The notes under the pieces are model-generated. The model saw nothing but the letters and a program-made list of their open reading frames with translations. It made no database searches and was not told the DNA's origin. From Rubrivirga marina (lineage in GTDB: Bacteria > Bacteroidota > Rhodothermia > Rhodothermales > Rubricoccaceae): a DNA stretch of 64,000 nt. Positions within the stretch are counted from its first letter, which is position 1, and the number at the start of each line of letters is the position of its first letter. Below are positions 56,211 to 64,000 of the stretch, one piece after another. Made by a program: the position numbers and the translations under genes. The DNA is taken from the NCBI RefSeq assembly GCF_002283365.1, contig NZ_MQWD01000001.1, forward strand, positions 2,465,665 to 2,529,664, written 5' to 3'.

Positions 56211-58433
56211 ATGCCCTCGTTTACCTACGTCGCCCGTCGGCCCGGGCCCTTCTCGGCCCTCGTCCAGGCCGCTGAGATCGGCGGGCTCCGGCTCGACCCG
56301 CACCCGCCGGCCCGCGCGCTCGATCGGTACTACGACACCGACGACGGCGAGCTGCTCCGCCGCGGCCTCGCCCTCCGGGTCCGCGAGCGGGCAGGGCACG
56401 TGGTCGCGGCGCTCCGCCGGGTGGAAGGGGAGGGGACGCTCTCGACCGACTTGGATCTGCCCGAGGCACCCGGCGACGGCGTGCTTCGCCTCCCGTCGAG
56501 CGCCCTCGCCGACACGGTCCGGGCGGCCGTCGGCGACGACGCGCTCCGCTCGCTCCTCACGCTCCGCCAGTACCGGACGCCCCGCGTGGCGTACGATGGC
56601 GAGGTGCCCGTCGGCGTGATCTCGTTCGACGTGGTGGTGTACGAGGTGCCCGGCGCGCGCGTGGTCTCGAACGAGGTGGAAGTCGAGCCGGCCGAGGGCG
56701 CCGACCCGCTGACCTGGCTGGCGCCCGTGTTCGAGGCCCGGGGGTTGGAACGGGCCGCCCGCTCGAAGATGGCGCGAGGGGTGATCCAGGTGCCCCGCTC
56801 GCTGGCCGAGCCCGTCCTCCTGCTCCCCGACGAGCGCCGGGGCCTCGAGGACGCGATGGGCGCCGCGGACGTCAGCCTTCGACGTCGCGCGCACGTCGTG
56901 CTGCTCGACGCCCGGGGCTTCCGGCCCGACACGATCGCCTCGCAAACGGGCCTCAGCATGACGGCCGTCCGCCACTGGCGGGAGCGCTTCCGCGCCGTGC
57001 GCATGGGGGTCCTCGACCCCGAGACGGCGGCCCCCGCTCGGGGCCCGCTCTGGGCCCCCGCGCCGGGCCCGCCCGCGCTGCCGCGCATCCCGGCTCCGCC
57101 CGCCTCGGTGGAGGAGTCGGCTCCGCCAGCGCCCGAGGCGGAGCGGGTGCCAGACATGGAGGACGCGTCCGATCCGGTTCCCCCCCGCGAGGTGTCCCGG
57201 GCTGCACCGACGGGAGGGCCAGAGGGGGATGGCCTCTCGCTCGGTTCGCTCGACACCCTGGAGGACGGCGACATGGCCGACCTGCTCGACCTGTTCACCC
57301 CCTCCGCGCCCGACACCCCGCTCCTCGACGACCGCGTCGACGTCGACGACGAGGAGGCCGAGCCGCCGGAAAGCGGCGGTCCCGATATCGAGGCGCCTCC
57401 CCCCGCAGCGCCTCCCCTCCCGGCGCCGCGCCGCAATCCGTACCCGGTGGTTCTCGGGCCCGTGGCCGCTCCGGCGCGGAAGCGGGACCCGTTCGCGGAG
57501 GTCGACCTCCGTGCCCTCCGTCGGGCTCGTCGAGCGGACGAACCGCCGGCCTCGGCAGGGGCGACCCCGGCGGGTCCCGCTGCTCCGAGGGCGGCCCTGC
57601 CTGCTCGCCCCGTGTTGTCGGGCGACACGCCGCTCTTGGTCGCCTCCGAGGCGGTGGTGTCGCACGCCGTCGCCGCGTTCGACGACCAGGCGAGCCAGTT
57701 CCTCCGCTTGCGCGTTCCCTCCGAGGCCCGTCGGCTCCTCGTCGCCGCGCACGGCCTTCGGCTGGCGGTCGAGACGTTCGAGGCGGCCCTTCCGGAACGG
57801 GCCGCTCGCCGGCTCGTGACGGCGCTTCGCCCGCTCGTCGCCGTGCTCGACGAGGCGCTCGAGGCGGCCCGCGCCGCCGCAGTCCGGGGGGGCGATCCCG
57901 ACCTCGTCCGTTCGGCCGCGGCCGCCCTCGCCGCCGCCGCTGGCCGGCTCGACGGGACGCACGAGGGCTGGGGCGACCGGGCGCGGCGGCTCGTCGCACG
58001 CCTCGCCGCCCAGGCCGCGGATGGGGCCCTGCGCAGCGACGACGCCCCCCTCGCCGACGACTTCGTGGGCGCGCCCGGCGACGCGCCGTCAGCGACCCGG
58101 CTGCGGCACGTCCTCGGCTCCGCCGTGTGGGTCCGGTTCGAGGCCGTCCGCGCCTTCGAGGACGACCTCGATCTGCCCACGCCCGCACTCGCGTCCCATC
58201 TCGCCGTTGCCCTCAGCGGACTCCGGTACGTCCTTGGTCTGGTGGAGCCGAAAGGCGACGCGGCGGACGAGATCTCGGCGGCTCTGGCGACCGCCGAGCA
58301 GACCGTGGTCGACGCCCGGCAGCGCGCCGAGGTGGGCGACGACCGGGCTCTCGACGTCCTCACAGGGGTGTGGGGTGCCGCGACGGGACAGGCCTTCCGA
58401 TCGCGTCTCGCCGCCGTCGTCTCCGCGGTGTAA
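56211..58433 (+). CDS. CYTH - HTH - CHAD-like fusion protein
   Basis: 740 aa. Residues ~1-205 form a CYTH-like triphosphate-tunnel domain (DRYYDTDDGELLRRGLALRV, SNEVEVEPAEG) but the N-terminal ExExK signature is not present (it begins MPSFTYVARRPG). Residues ~220-285 hold a helix-turn-helix (RRRAHVVLLDARGFRPDTIA, SMTAVRHWRERF). A ~180-residue Pro/Asp-rich, probably disordered linker follows. Residues ~485-735 are CHAD-like, all-helical and Arg/Ala-rich (LRVPSEARRLLVAAHGLRLA). CYTH-CHAD pairs are linked to polyphosphate; the HTH in between is unusual. Confidence 0.75.
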   Translation: MPSFTYVARRPGPFSALVQAAEIGGLRLDPHPPARALDRYYDTDDGELLRRGLALRVRERAGHVVAALRRVEGEGTLSTDLDLPEAPGDGVLRLPSSALADTVRAAVGDDALRSLLTLRQYRTPRVAYDGEVPVGVISFDVVVYEVPGARVVSNEVEVEPAEGADPLTWLAPVFEARGLERAARSKMARGVIQVPRSLAEPVLLLPDERRGLEDAMGAADVSLRRRAHVVLLDARGFRPDTIASQTGLSMTAVRHWRERFRAVRMGVLDPETAAPARGPLWAPAPGPPALPRIPAPPASVEESAPPAPEAERVPDMEDASDPVPPREVSRAAPTGGPEGDGLSLGSLDTLEDGDMADLLDLFTPSAPDTPLLDDRVDVDDEEAEPPESGGPDIEAPPPAAPPLPAPRRNPYPVVLGPVAAPARKRDPFAEVDLRALRRARRADEPPASAGATPAGPAAPRAALPARPVLSGDTPLLVASEAVVSHAVAAFDDQASQFLRLRVPSEARRLLVAAHGLRLAVETFEAALPERAARRLVTALRPLVAVLDEALEAARAAAVRGGDPDLVRSAAAALAAAAGRLDGTHEGWGDRARRLVARLAAQAADGALRSDDAPLADDFVGAPGDAPSATRLRHVLGSAVWVRFEAVRAFEDDLDLPTPALASHLAVALSGLRYVLGLVEPKGDAADEISAALATAEQTVVDARQRAEVGDDRALDVLTGVWGAATGQAFRSRLAAVVSAV

Positions 58434-58611
58434 CGACGTTTTTGAGTCCGAATCGCCATGCCGCAATGCGGCGGTGTGGAGCCGGCGTCAATCGTGTCGA
58501 CGGGCGTTCAGTCTTCAACGAGACCCGACATGAGGTGAGCCGCTGCGGGGTTTATTGGACCCAGGCGCCCCGGGAAATCCCCCGTGCAGGCCGGCCCTAG
58601 CCATCTGCCGC

Positions 58612-59889
58612 ATGACACCGCTCGCTTATCTGCGCACGTACCGTCCCGACCGCTCCGTCCTCACGGGCGAGGGGTACAACCAGGGCACGGTGCGCGTCGG
58701 GAAAGGCGACGTCGTCGGGGTGGTGATGATGGAGTTGGGAGGGCCGCTCCAGCCGGACGAAGTGGTCCCGTTCCTCGAGAGCCGCCTGCTCGACCCGGTC
58801 GAGGTCGACCTCCGCGTGCCGAAGGCACTTCGCCCGCGCGTGGCCCACTACATCGCCCGTCGGCGGGGCCGCGAGCTCCGCCGGTCGTTCGAGATGATCG
58901 GTGGGTGCAGCCCACTGCGGCGCCACGTCTCGGAGCAGGCCGCCGCGCTCCAGCGCCGCCTCAACGACCGGTTCGGCGCGGCGACCGACGCCACGTTCCG
59001 CACGTACGTAGCCATGCGGCACGGCGACCCGTCGATGGAGACGGCCCGGCGCCGGATGGTGGAGGACGGCGTGACGAAGGTGATTCTCCTGCCGCTCCAG
59101 CCGCACTACTCGGCCTCGATGGCCGGCTCGGCGCTCTCGTACTGGCAGGCCCACGGGACGGTCTCCGCGCCGACGGCCCTCGTCTCGGAGTACGCCACGC
59201 ACCCTAAGCTCGTCCGCGCGCTCAACGAGCGGATCGACGAGGGGCTCCAGCGCTTCCCGCGCGAGGTCCGCGACCGCGTCCAGATCCTGTTTGCGGCCCA
59301 CGGCGCGCTCCGGCGGCACCTCCAGAAGCTCGACGACCCGTACTGCTGCCACGTCCAGGCGACGGTCCGCGCCGTCCTCGACGTGCGGAGCGACGGCCGG
59401 GGCTCGGCCGTCGCGTTCCTCCCGCCGCTCGGGGCCGGCCGCGCGCTCGGCGCTCGCCTCGGCGACACCATCGCCGACCTCGCCGACGACGGCGCCTCGG
59501 CGCTCCTCGTCGTCCCGATCTCGTTCCTCTCGGAGCGCGTCGACACGGCGTTCGACCTCGACGTGACGGCGCGGGGCCTCGCCTCGAGCGAGGGGATCTC
59601 GCACTTCGAGGTCACGAACGGGCTCAACTGCCACCCGCTCCTCATCGACACCCTCGCGGAGTGCGTCGGCACACACGTGGAGCCCGACGCGCTCGCGGGC
59701 GGCGACGGCGTCGTCGAGGCCGACGACCTCCCGGAGATCGTGACGACCGGCACCGCCGTGCGCGCCCGCGTCCCGGCCTGCCCGGTCTGCGAGCGCTCCG
59801 TCGCGACGCGGACGTGGCGTCCGGAGGGGCCCGCTTACGGCCCATCGCCGGTCGAGGGCGACGTGACGGACCAGCGTTCGGCAGCGTAG
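58612..59889 (+). CDS. hemH: Ferrochelatase-family protein
   Basis: 425 aa, ATG at 58612. Inserts iron into a porphyrin. VVGVVMMELGGPLQPDEVVPF at ~34, FEMIGGCSPL near 93, HGDPSMETARRRM near 137, the proximal-His motif AAHGALRRH (His230) and SFLSERVDTAFDLD (~304) in the place of the usual SDHIETLYEID; there the catalytic Glu appears as Asp311. N- and C-terminal extensions exist; the C-terminal one has a CPVC motif (~400). Whether coproporphyrin or protoporphyrin is used is undetermined. Confidence 0.88.
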   Translation: MTPLAYLRTYRPDRSVLTGEGYNQGTVRVGKGDVVGVVMMELGGPLQPDEVVPFLESRLLDPVEVDLRVPKALRPRVAHYIARRRGRELRRSFEMIGGCSPLRRHVSEQAAALQRRLNDRFGAATDATFRTYVAMRHGDPSMETARRRMVEDGVTKVILLPLQPHYSASMAGSALSYWQAHGTVSAPTALVSEYATHPKLVRALNERIDEGLQRFPREVRDRVQILFAAHGALRRHLQKLDDPYCCHVQATVRAVLDVRSDGRGSAVAFLPPLGAGRALGARLGDTIADLADDGASALLVVPISFLSERVDTAFDLDVTARGLASSEGISHFEVTNGLNCHPLLIDTLAECVGTHVEPDALAGGDGVVEADDLPEIVTTGTAVRARVPACPVCERSVATRTWRPEGPAYGPSPVEGDVTDQRSAA

Positions 59890-59892
59890 ATC

Positions 59893-60366
59893 GTGGGGCC
59901 GTCGGATCACTTGCTGCGGACGCTGGCGGCCGTTCCGCCTGGCATCCGTGTGGTCGACGTGGCCTGCGGACCGGGCCGGCACCTGGACCCGCTCGCCCGC
60001 CTCGGCTTCGACGTGTGGGGCTCCGCCGAGGACGCCGGTGACGTGGAGGCCGCCCGGCGCCGGCTCGCCGAGACGCTTGGAGAGGACGAGTCCGCCCGCC
60101 GCGTGACGCGGGGTGCCCCGGACGCGCTCGGTTACCCCGCCGCCTGGGCCGACTGGATGGTGCTCGCGGGGATCGCCGACCTCGACGCCGCGCTCACCGA
60201 GGCGGCCCGAGTCCTCAAGCCCGGCGCGTGGGTCTGGGTCGAAACCGACGCGGCCGACGGCCTTTGGGAGGCCGCCGACAGCGCGGGGTTGGTCATTGCG
60301 GAGGCACCCGCCGAAGAGGACGGCGTGACGCACGCCATCTTCCGCCGGCCAGGCGACGTCGGCTAG
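59893..60366 (+). CDS. Small class I SAM-dependent methyltransferase-like protein
   Basis: 157 aa, GTG start 3 nt after the hemH stop. Motif I VVDVACGPGRHLDPLARLGFDV, an acidic end of strand 2 replaced by SAED, motif post-I WADWMVLAGIADLD and LTEAARVLKPGAWVWVE. The length is at the short end of the class; the C-terminal beta strands are reduced. Its target is unknown; co-location with hemH suggests a link to tetrapyrrole use. Confidence 0.8.
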   Translation: MGPSDHLLRTLAAVPPGIRVVDVACGPGRHLDPLARLGFDVWGSAEDAGDVEAARRRLAETLGEDESARRVTRGAPDALGYPAAWADWMVLAGIADLDAALTEAARVLKPGAWVWVETDAADGLWEAADSAGLVIAEAPAEEDGVTHAIFRRPGDVG

Positions 60367-61313
60367 CCCGCCGACGGGGTCCGCTTCCAGAGGGGACCGT
60401 AGCGGCGCCACGCCAGGACGCTCGCTGCGGCGATCAGGGCGAGCGGCCACAGTGGGAGCACGCCCAGGACGACAGCCAGCAGCCCGTGCCAGCCGAGCGC
60501 GATGGCGTCCACCACGCGGGCGACGACGCCCGGCGCGGGGGGAGGCGCCGGGACCGTCGCGGGGCCGACGAACGTGGCGCGGATCGTGGCGAGGGCGACT
60601 TGTCCGCGGAGCGACCGCGCGACAGACTCCATCGACTCGATGTCGGCGCGGACGCGGTCGAGGCGCTCCTGGACCGACAGCATCTCGTTGATGGAGCCGG
60701 CCTCGGCGAGGAAGGCGACGTAGCGGGCCTCGGCGGCACGCTGGGCCCGCAGCCGGGCCTCGACATCGACGATCTGGCCCGTCACGTCGTCGACGGAGAC
60801 CGACCGCGACTCCACCGTGCCGAGGGCCGCGAGGGCGTCGAGCGCCGCGTCGAACCGGTCGGAGGGCACGCGGAGGGTGAGGGTCGATTGGGCCTGGCCG
60901 TCGTCGTAGGCCGAGCCGTTCTCGCCCGCGATGAGGCCGCCGTAGCGGCCGGCGACGGCGCGGGCCTCACGGAGCGTCTCGTCGAAAGCCTCAGTCGTGA
61001 CGCGGAGGTCAGCCGATCGGCGGAGGAGGCGGGAGGTCAGCGCGGCGTCCTGGGCGACCGCGTCGGGTGAAATGGCGGGGCGGTCGGCCAGCGGCGGCGC
61101 GGGCTCGACAGCGGCCCCGGCCGCCTCGGTGGCCATTTCGGCCCGGGCAGGCGCCGAGGCGGACACGGCCGCGAGCGGCTCGGCAGCGAGGTCGTCGGCC
61201 TCGATGGATTCGACGGGGGCGTCCCACGGCGGGGCGGAGTCGGCGATGGATTCGGCCGGCGCGTCGCCGGCCTGGCAGCCGACGAGGGCCGTCAAGAGGA
61301 TGAGAGAGCGCAT
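60363..61313 (-). CDS. DUF4349 membrane-anchored lipoprotein
   Basis: 316 aa, ATG at 61313. Lipoprotein signal LILLTALVGC (LVGC), a ~75-residue acidic/Ala-rich linker, then the DUF4349 domain (~90-260: RSADLRVTTEAFDETLREAR, TLRVPSDRFDAALDALAALG) with a coiled coil (RLRAQRAAEARYVAFLAEAG, LSVQERLDRVRADIESME), and a C-terminal membrane span (LLAVVLGVLPLWPLALIAAA). The family's role is not known. The stop overlaps the convergent methyltransferase stop (CTAG). Confidence 0.88.
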   Translation of the reverse strand: MRSLILLTALVGCQAGDAPAESIADSAPPWDAPVESIEADDLAAEPLAAVSASAPARAEMATEAAGAAVEPAPPLADRPAISPDAVAQDAALTSRLLRRSADLRVTTEAFDETLREARAVAGRYGGLIAGENGSAYDDGQAQSTLTLRVPSDRFDAALDALAALGTVESRSVSVDDVTGQIVDVEARLRAQRAAEARYVAFLAEAGSINEMLSVQERLDRVRADIESMESVARSLRGQVALATIRATFVGPATVPAPPPAPGVVARVVDAIALGWHGLLAVVLGVLPLWPLALIAAASVLAWRRYGPLWKRTPSAG

Positions 61314-61488
61314 GGGAGGGGTGGGTGAGTCCCCGGTGGGTGAGCCGTCCCAACGGCGGCGCTTCTGTCTTCGTATTGCCTTCACGTGCAGAGCCGGGTG
61401 CCGGACGGCCGAACGCATGCGCGAGAGGGCGTCGGGGGGATGGAGAGAGTGCGGACCACGGGCGTCCTTCGAAGAGCAGAATTCGGGC

Positions 61489-61520
61489 TTGGAAGTGTGA
61501 GGAACAGTGGCCTATGATTC
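61489..61520 (+). promoter_or_regulatory. Promoter: TTGG (-33) and TATGATTC (-7)
   Basis: TTGG at 61489-61492 and TATGATTC at 61513-61520 are separated by 20-21 nt, close to the Bacteroidota -33/-7 arrangement. They lie 44 nt before the ATG of the peptidase/hydrolase fusion gene. This is the only place where both boxes are seen at good spacing. Confidence 0.45.
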
Positions 61521-61564
61521 TGAGACTTCGCGCAGGTCGTCCCCCGAGTCCACCCTCGCGACCG

Positions 61565-63562
61565 ATGGAACTCGACGCCTCTGCCCCGTACGCCTTCGAC
61601 GTCCGCCCCGACACCGCCGATTTCAGGGACCAGCTCTTCGCCCCGACGTTGGTGGAGGTCCTCCCGGAGATCCGTCCGGCCCGGTACCGGCGGTACGAGA
61701 TCCCCATCCTCGATCAGGGCGAAGAGGGGGCGTGCACGGGGTTCGCGCTCGCCACCGTCGCTCACTACCTCTTGCACCGGCGGCGTGGGGACAAAGCCCC
61801 GCCCTTCCCCGAGGAGGACTACGTCAGCCCTCACATGTTCTACGAACTCGCCAAACGCTACGACGAGTGGGAGGGGGACGACTACGAGGGGTCGAGCGCC
61901 CGGGGCGCGATGAAAGCGTGGCACAAGCACGGCGTCTGCTGTCAGGAGAAGTGGCCGAGCCCGGGCGAGGCCGATTCCTACGATCGTCGCCTGACGGCCG
62001 AGAGGGCGCTCGACGCCCTGGAGCGGCCCCTCGGGGCGTACTACCGCGTCAACCACCGGGACCTCATCGCCCTCCACAGCGCGATCACCGAGGTCGGCGT
62101 CCTCTACGCGACCGGGCACGTGCACACCGGCTGGCAGGAGCCCGGCGCCGACGGGGCCATCGCGTTCACCGACCGGACCCGGATGCTCGGCGGGCACGCC
62201 TTCGTCATCGTCGGGTATGACGCGTCGGGGCTGTGGATCCAGAACTCGTGGGGGGTGGACTGGGGCGACGACGGGCTCGGCCACCTCTCCTACGACGACT
62301 GGCTCCGGAACGGGTTCGACGTCTGGGTCGCCCGCCTCGGTGCGCCCGTGGCGTACCACGATCCGACGACGACGGCCATCAGCTTCTCGGCGAAGGCTCA
62401 GAAGTCCGAGGTCTACGCCTTCCAGAGCCTCCGCCCCCACATCATCAGCGTCGGCAACGAGGGGCGGCTACGGGCTCACGGAACGTTCGGGACCGACCTC
62501 GACGACGTCCGTGACATCGTTGGGAACGACCTCGCGCGGACGGTCGAGCCGTGGGCGACGAAGCGGGTCATGCTCTACGCGCACGGCGGGCTCGTGCCGG
62601 AGAAGGCAGCCGTCCAGCGGGTGGCCGACTATCGCGAGACGCTGTTGCACCGGCAGATCTACCCGCTCGCGTTCATCTGGAAGACCGACTACTGGTCGAC
62701 GCTCCGGAACGTGCTCGAGGACGCGCTCCGGCGGCGGCGGGCCGAGGGCTTCCTCGACGACGCCCGGGACTTCATGCTCGACCGCCTCGACGACGCGCTC
62801 GAACCGCTCGCGCGCACGCTGACGGGCAAGCAGTCCTGGGACGAGATGAAGGAGAACGCCCTCAAAAGCACCCGCGCCAGCGGGGGAGGGGCGGCCCACA
62901 CCCTCGATGCCCTCGCCCCCATTCTCGAGGCCGACGGCGCCGAACTCCACCTCGTCGCGCACAGTGCGGGGAGCATCTTCATGGCTCCCATCGTGGAGGC
63001 GATGGCGGCGCGTGGTCAGCCGATCGCGTCGTGCACGCTGTGGGCACCCGCATGCACGCTCGCGCTCTTCCGGGAGTGCTACCAGCCCGCCATCGAGAGC
63101 GGCGCGATCGAGCGGTTCACCCTCTTTACCCTGACCGACGACGCCGAGAATGACGATCACTGCGCGCGGGTCTACAACAAGTCGCTGCTGTACCTGGTCT
63201 CGAACGCCTTCGAGGACAGGTACCGGATTCCTCTCCTTCGTCCGCGCGGCGAGCCGCTCCTCGGGTTGGCGTCGAGCCTCGACCAGGCCTTGAAGGACGA
63301 CGCGGGCCTTCGAGCCCTGTTCGAGCGGAAGGCCGTTGACTGGGTCCAGGCGCCCAACGGGAGCCCAAAGGGGGCGCCGCTGGCCTCCCGCGCCAACCGC
63401 CACGGCGACTTCGACGACGACGAGCACACGCTCCAGGCGACGCTCTCTCGCATCCTCGGGCAACAGAGCACGACGACGGAGTTCTCGTTCCACCGCTCCA
63501 GTAGCGGGCTCCGCGACCGTCGGGAAGCGCTGAACCGGACCGTGGCCCCACGCCCCCGCTGA
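61565..63562 (+). CDS. Papain-like (C1) peptidase fused to an alpha/beta hydrolase
   Basis: 665 aa, ATG at 61565; no signal peptide. N-terminal C1 domain (~40-262): Gln51 and Cys57 in LDQGEEGACTGFALA, SPHMFYELAKRYDEW, His211 in GGHAFVIVGYDASG and Asn227 in IQNSWGVDWGDDG form a complete papain-like set. C-terminal domain (~330-600): an oxyanion YAHGG at 338-342, nucleophile Ser467 in LVAHSAGSIF and Asp525 and His532 near DDAENDDH as candidate partners, as in lipase/esterase folds. The combination is unusual; the substrate is unknown and the protein is presumably cytoplasmic. It is followed by a shared terminator. Confidence 0.82.
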   Translation: MELDASAPYAFDVRPDTADFRDQLFAPTLVEVLPEIRPARYRRYEIPILDQGEEGACTGFALATVAHYLLHRRRGDKAPPFPEEDYVSPHMFYELAKRYDEWEGDDYEGSSARGAMKAWHKHGVCCQEKWPSPGEADSYDRRLTAERALDALERPLGAYYRVNHRDLIALHSAITEVGVLYATGHVHTGWQEPGADGAIAFTDRTRMLGGHAFVIVGYDASGLWIQNSWGVDWGDDGLGHLSYDDWLRNGFDVWVARLGAPVAYHDPTTTAISFSAKAQKSEVYAFQSLRPHIISVGNEGRLRAHGTFGTDLDDVRDIVGNDLARTVEPWATKRVMLYAHGGLVPEKAAVQRVADYRETLLHRQIYPLAFIWKTDYWSTLRNVLEDALRRRRAEGFLDDARDFMLDRLDDALEPLARTLTGKQSWDEMKENALKSTRASGGGAAHTLDALAPILEADGAELHLVAHSAGSIFMAPIVEAMAARGQPIASCTLWAPACTLALFRECYQPAIESGAIERFTLFTLTDDAENDDHCARVYNKSLLYLVSNAFEDRYRIPLLRPRGEPLLGLASSLDQALKDDAGLRALFERKAVDWVQAPNGSPKGAPLASRANRHGDFDDDEHTLQATLSRILGQQSTTTEFSFHRSSSGLRDRREALNRTVAPRPR

Positions 63563-63593
63563 CGGGGACGCGGGGCACTCCCGTCAGCGGGGG
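63553..63593. terminator. Bidirectional terminator hairpin
   Basis: CCCCCGCTGACGGG (63553-63566) pairs perfectly with CCCGTCAGCGGGGG (63580-63593), 14 bp, 13-nt loop. It overlaps the last codons of the fusion gene and ends 1 nt before the convergent RNase R stop. Confidence 0.85.
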
Positions 63594-63594
63594 C

Positions 63595-64000
63595 TTAGCG
63601 CGACGTGCCCTTGCGCCGGGCGCCGCGCGTCTTCCGCTTCGATCGGCGTTCCTTGGCCTTGCTCCGTTTGTCGTCCTTGGCCTCGCCGTCGGGCTTGCCG
63701 CCCGGCAGCTCGACGAACGCGAGGTCGACGCGGCGCGTCTCGGGGTCGGCCGCCTCGATCTTGACGCGGCACGCCTGCCCGACGCGGATCCGGTGGCCCG
63801 AGCCCTTGCTGAAGAGGGTGTACCGCCGCTCGTCGTACTCCCAGTACCCGTCCATCTCGCGAACGTGGCATAGACCCTCGACGAGCAACTTCGTCATCTG
63901 GACGAACACGCCGAACTTCGTCACGCCCACGACGACCCCCTCGAACTCCTCGCCGAGGTGGAGGGCGGCGTACTCGACCTGCTTGAGCTTGATCGACTCC
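63595..64000 (-). CDS. rnr: Ribonuclease R, C-terminal part
   Basis: About 134 codons seen, running off the right edge. It reads ...KQVEYAALHLGEEFEGVVVG and then VTKFGVFVQMTKLLVEGLCH with YWEYDERRYTLFS: the S1 RNA-binding domain and the preceding helix of RNase R, which degrades structured RNA 3' to 5'. A 45-residue Lys/Arg-rich tail (KDDKRSKAKERRSKRKTRG) ends the protein, as in other RNase R. The catalytic RNB domain is outside the window. Confidence 0.88.
   Translation of the reverse strand, partial: ESIKLKQVEYAALHLGEEFEGVVVGVTKFGVFVQMTKLLVEGLCHVREMDGYWEYDERRYTLFSKGSGHRIRVGQACRVKIEAADPETRRVDLAFVELPGGKPDGEAKDDKRSKAKERRSKRKTRGARRKGTSR

Noticed and set aside
56870-57000. IS630-type transposase fragment
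   Set aside because: The helix-turn-helix in the CYTH/CHAD protein resembles transposase HTHs, but no DDE domain or terminal repeats are present and the frame is intact.

Overview
The window is a gene-dense, very GC-rich (roughly 70%) chromosomal segment of a Bacteroidota-type bacterium, most likely a marine Rhodothermota/Rhodothermales member of the Rubrivirga or Salinibacter kind. This placement is inferred from several traits: start codons without Shine-Dalgarno sequences, -7 promoter elements of the Bacteroidota TAnnTTTG type, a C-terminal sorting domain of the type IX kind on a large exported protein, a two-component-regulator propeller protein, HmuY, DUF3667 and YtxJ (bacillithiol) proteins, and many signal-peptide lipoproteins. 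No phage, IS element or CRISPR array was recognised.

Layout. 1-9.4 kb: an edge-truncated propeller protein, then exported proteins (subtilase, HmuY-like, DsbD N-domain, M28 peptidase, CAP protein), a tRNA-Ser, a coupled HD-hydrolase/deacetylase pair and a polysaccharide-deacetylase-like protein. 9.5-20 kb: a PAS/GAF sensor coupled to a TIGR04282 glycosyltransferase, then fructose-bisphosphatase, two small outer-membrane barrels, Hsp20, enoyl-CoA hydratase, PurM, GpsA and an AlbA_2/Schlafen-like protein. 20-25.7 kb: an unusual leader followed by a four-gene exported cluster (two small beta-rich subunits, a PapD-like two-domain chaperone candidate, and a large Ig/beta-barrel/carboxypeptidase-regulatory protein). 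It looks like a non-canonical chaperone-usher-like surface-fibre system and is the best candidate here for something undescribed. 26-43 kb: topoisomerase A subunit, KatG, two SnoaL-like proteins, an orphan NarL-type histidine kinase, an SDR, topoisomerase B subunit, DUF3667, LepA and two tandem signal peptidases I.

43-46 kb: a small accessory island of locally lower GC. It holds a lipoprotein, a DUF433/DUF5615 toxin-antitoxin pair lying between two ~74-bp direct repeats (one of them the true 5' end of a membrane-protein gene), and a RelB/ParE-type pair. 46-64 kb: a VWA-type membrane protein, a two-domain cytidine deaminase, tRNA-Leu, a Calx-beta surface protein, YtxJ with a catalytically degenerate thioredoxin/rhodanese-like lipoprotein, oligoendopeptidase F, a CYTH-HTH-CHAD fusion, ferrochelatase, a methyltransferase, a DUF4349 protein, an unusual papain-like/alpha-beta-hydrolase fusion, and the 3' end of an RNase R gene cut by the right edge.

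Two genome-scale patterns recur. A short palindrome with arms CCGCCTCG/CGAGGCGG lies at many gene ends and also inside at least two coding regions, like a REP/MITE family. A TAnnTTT-type -7 box lies shortly upstream of about sixteen genes. Many neighbouring genes are coupled by 4-nt GTGA/ATGA overlaps.
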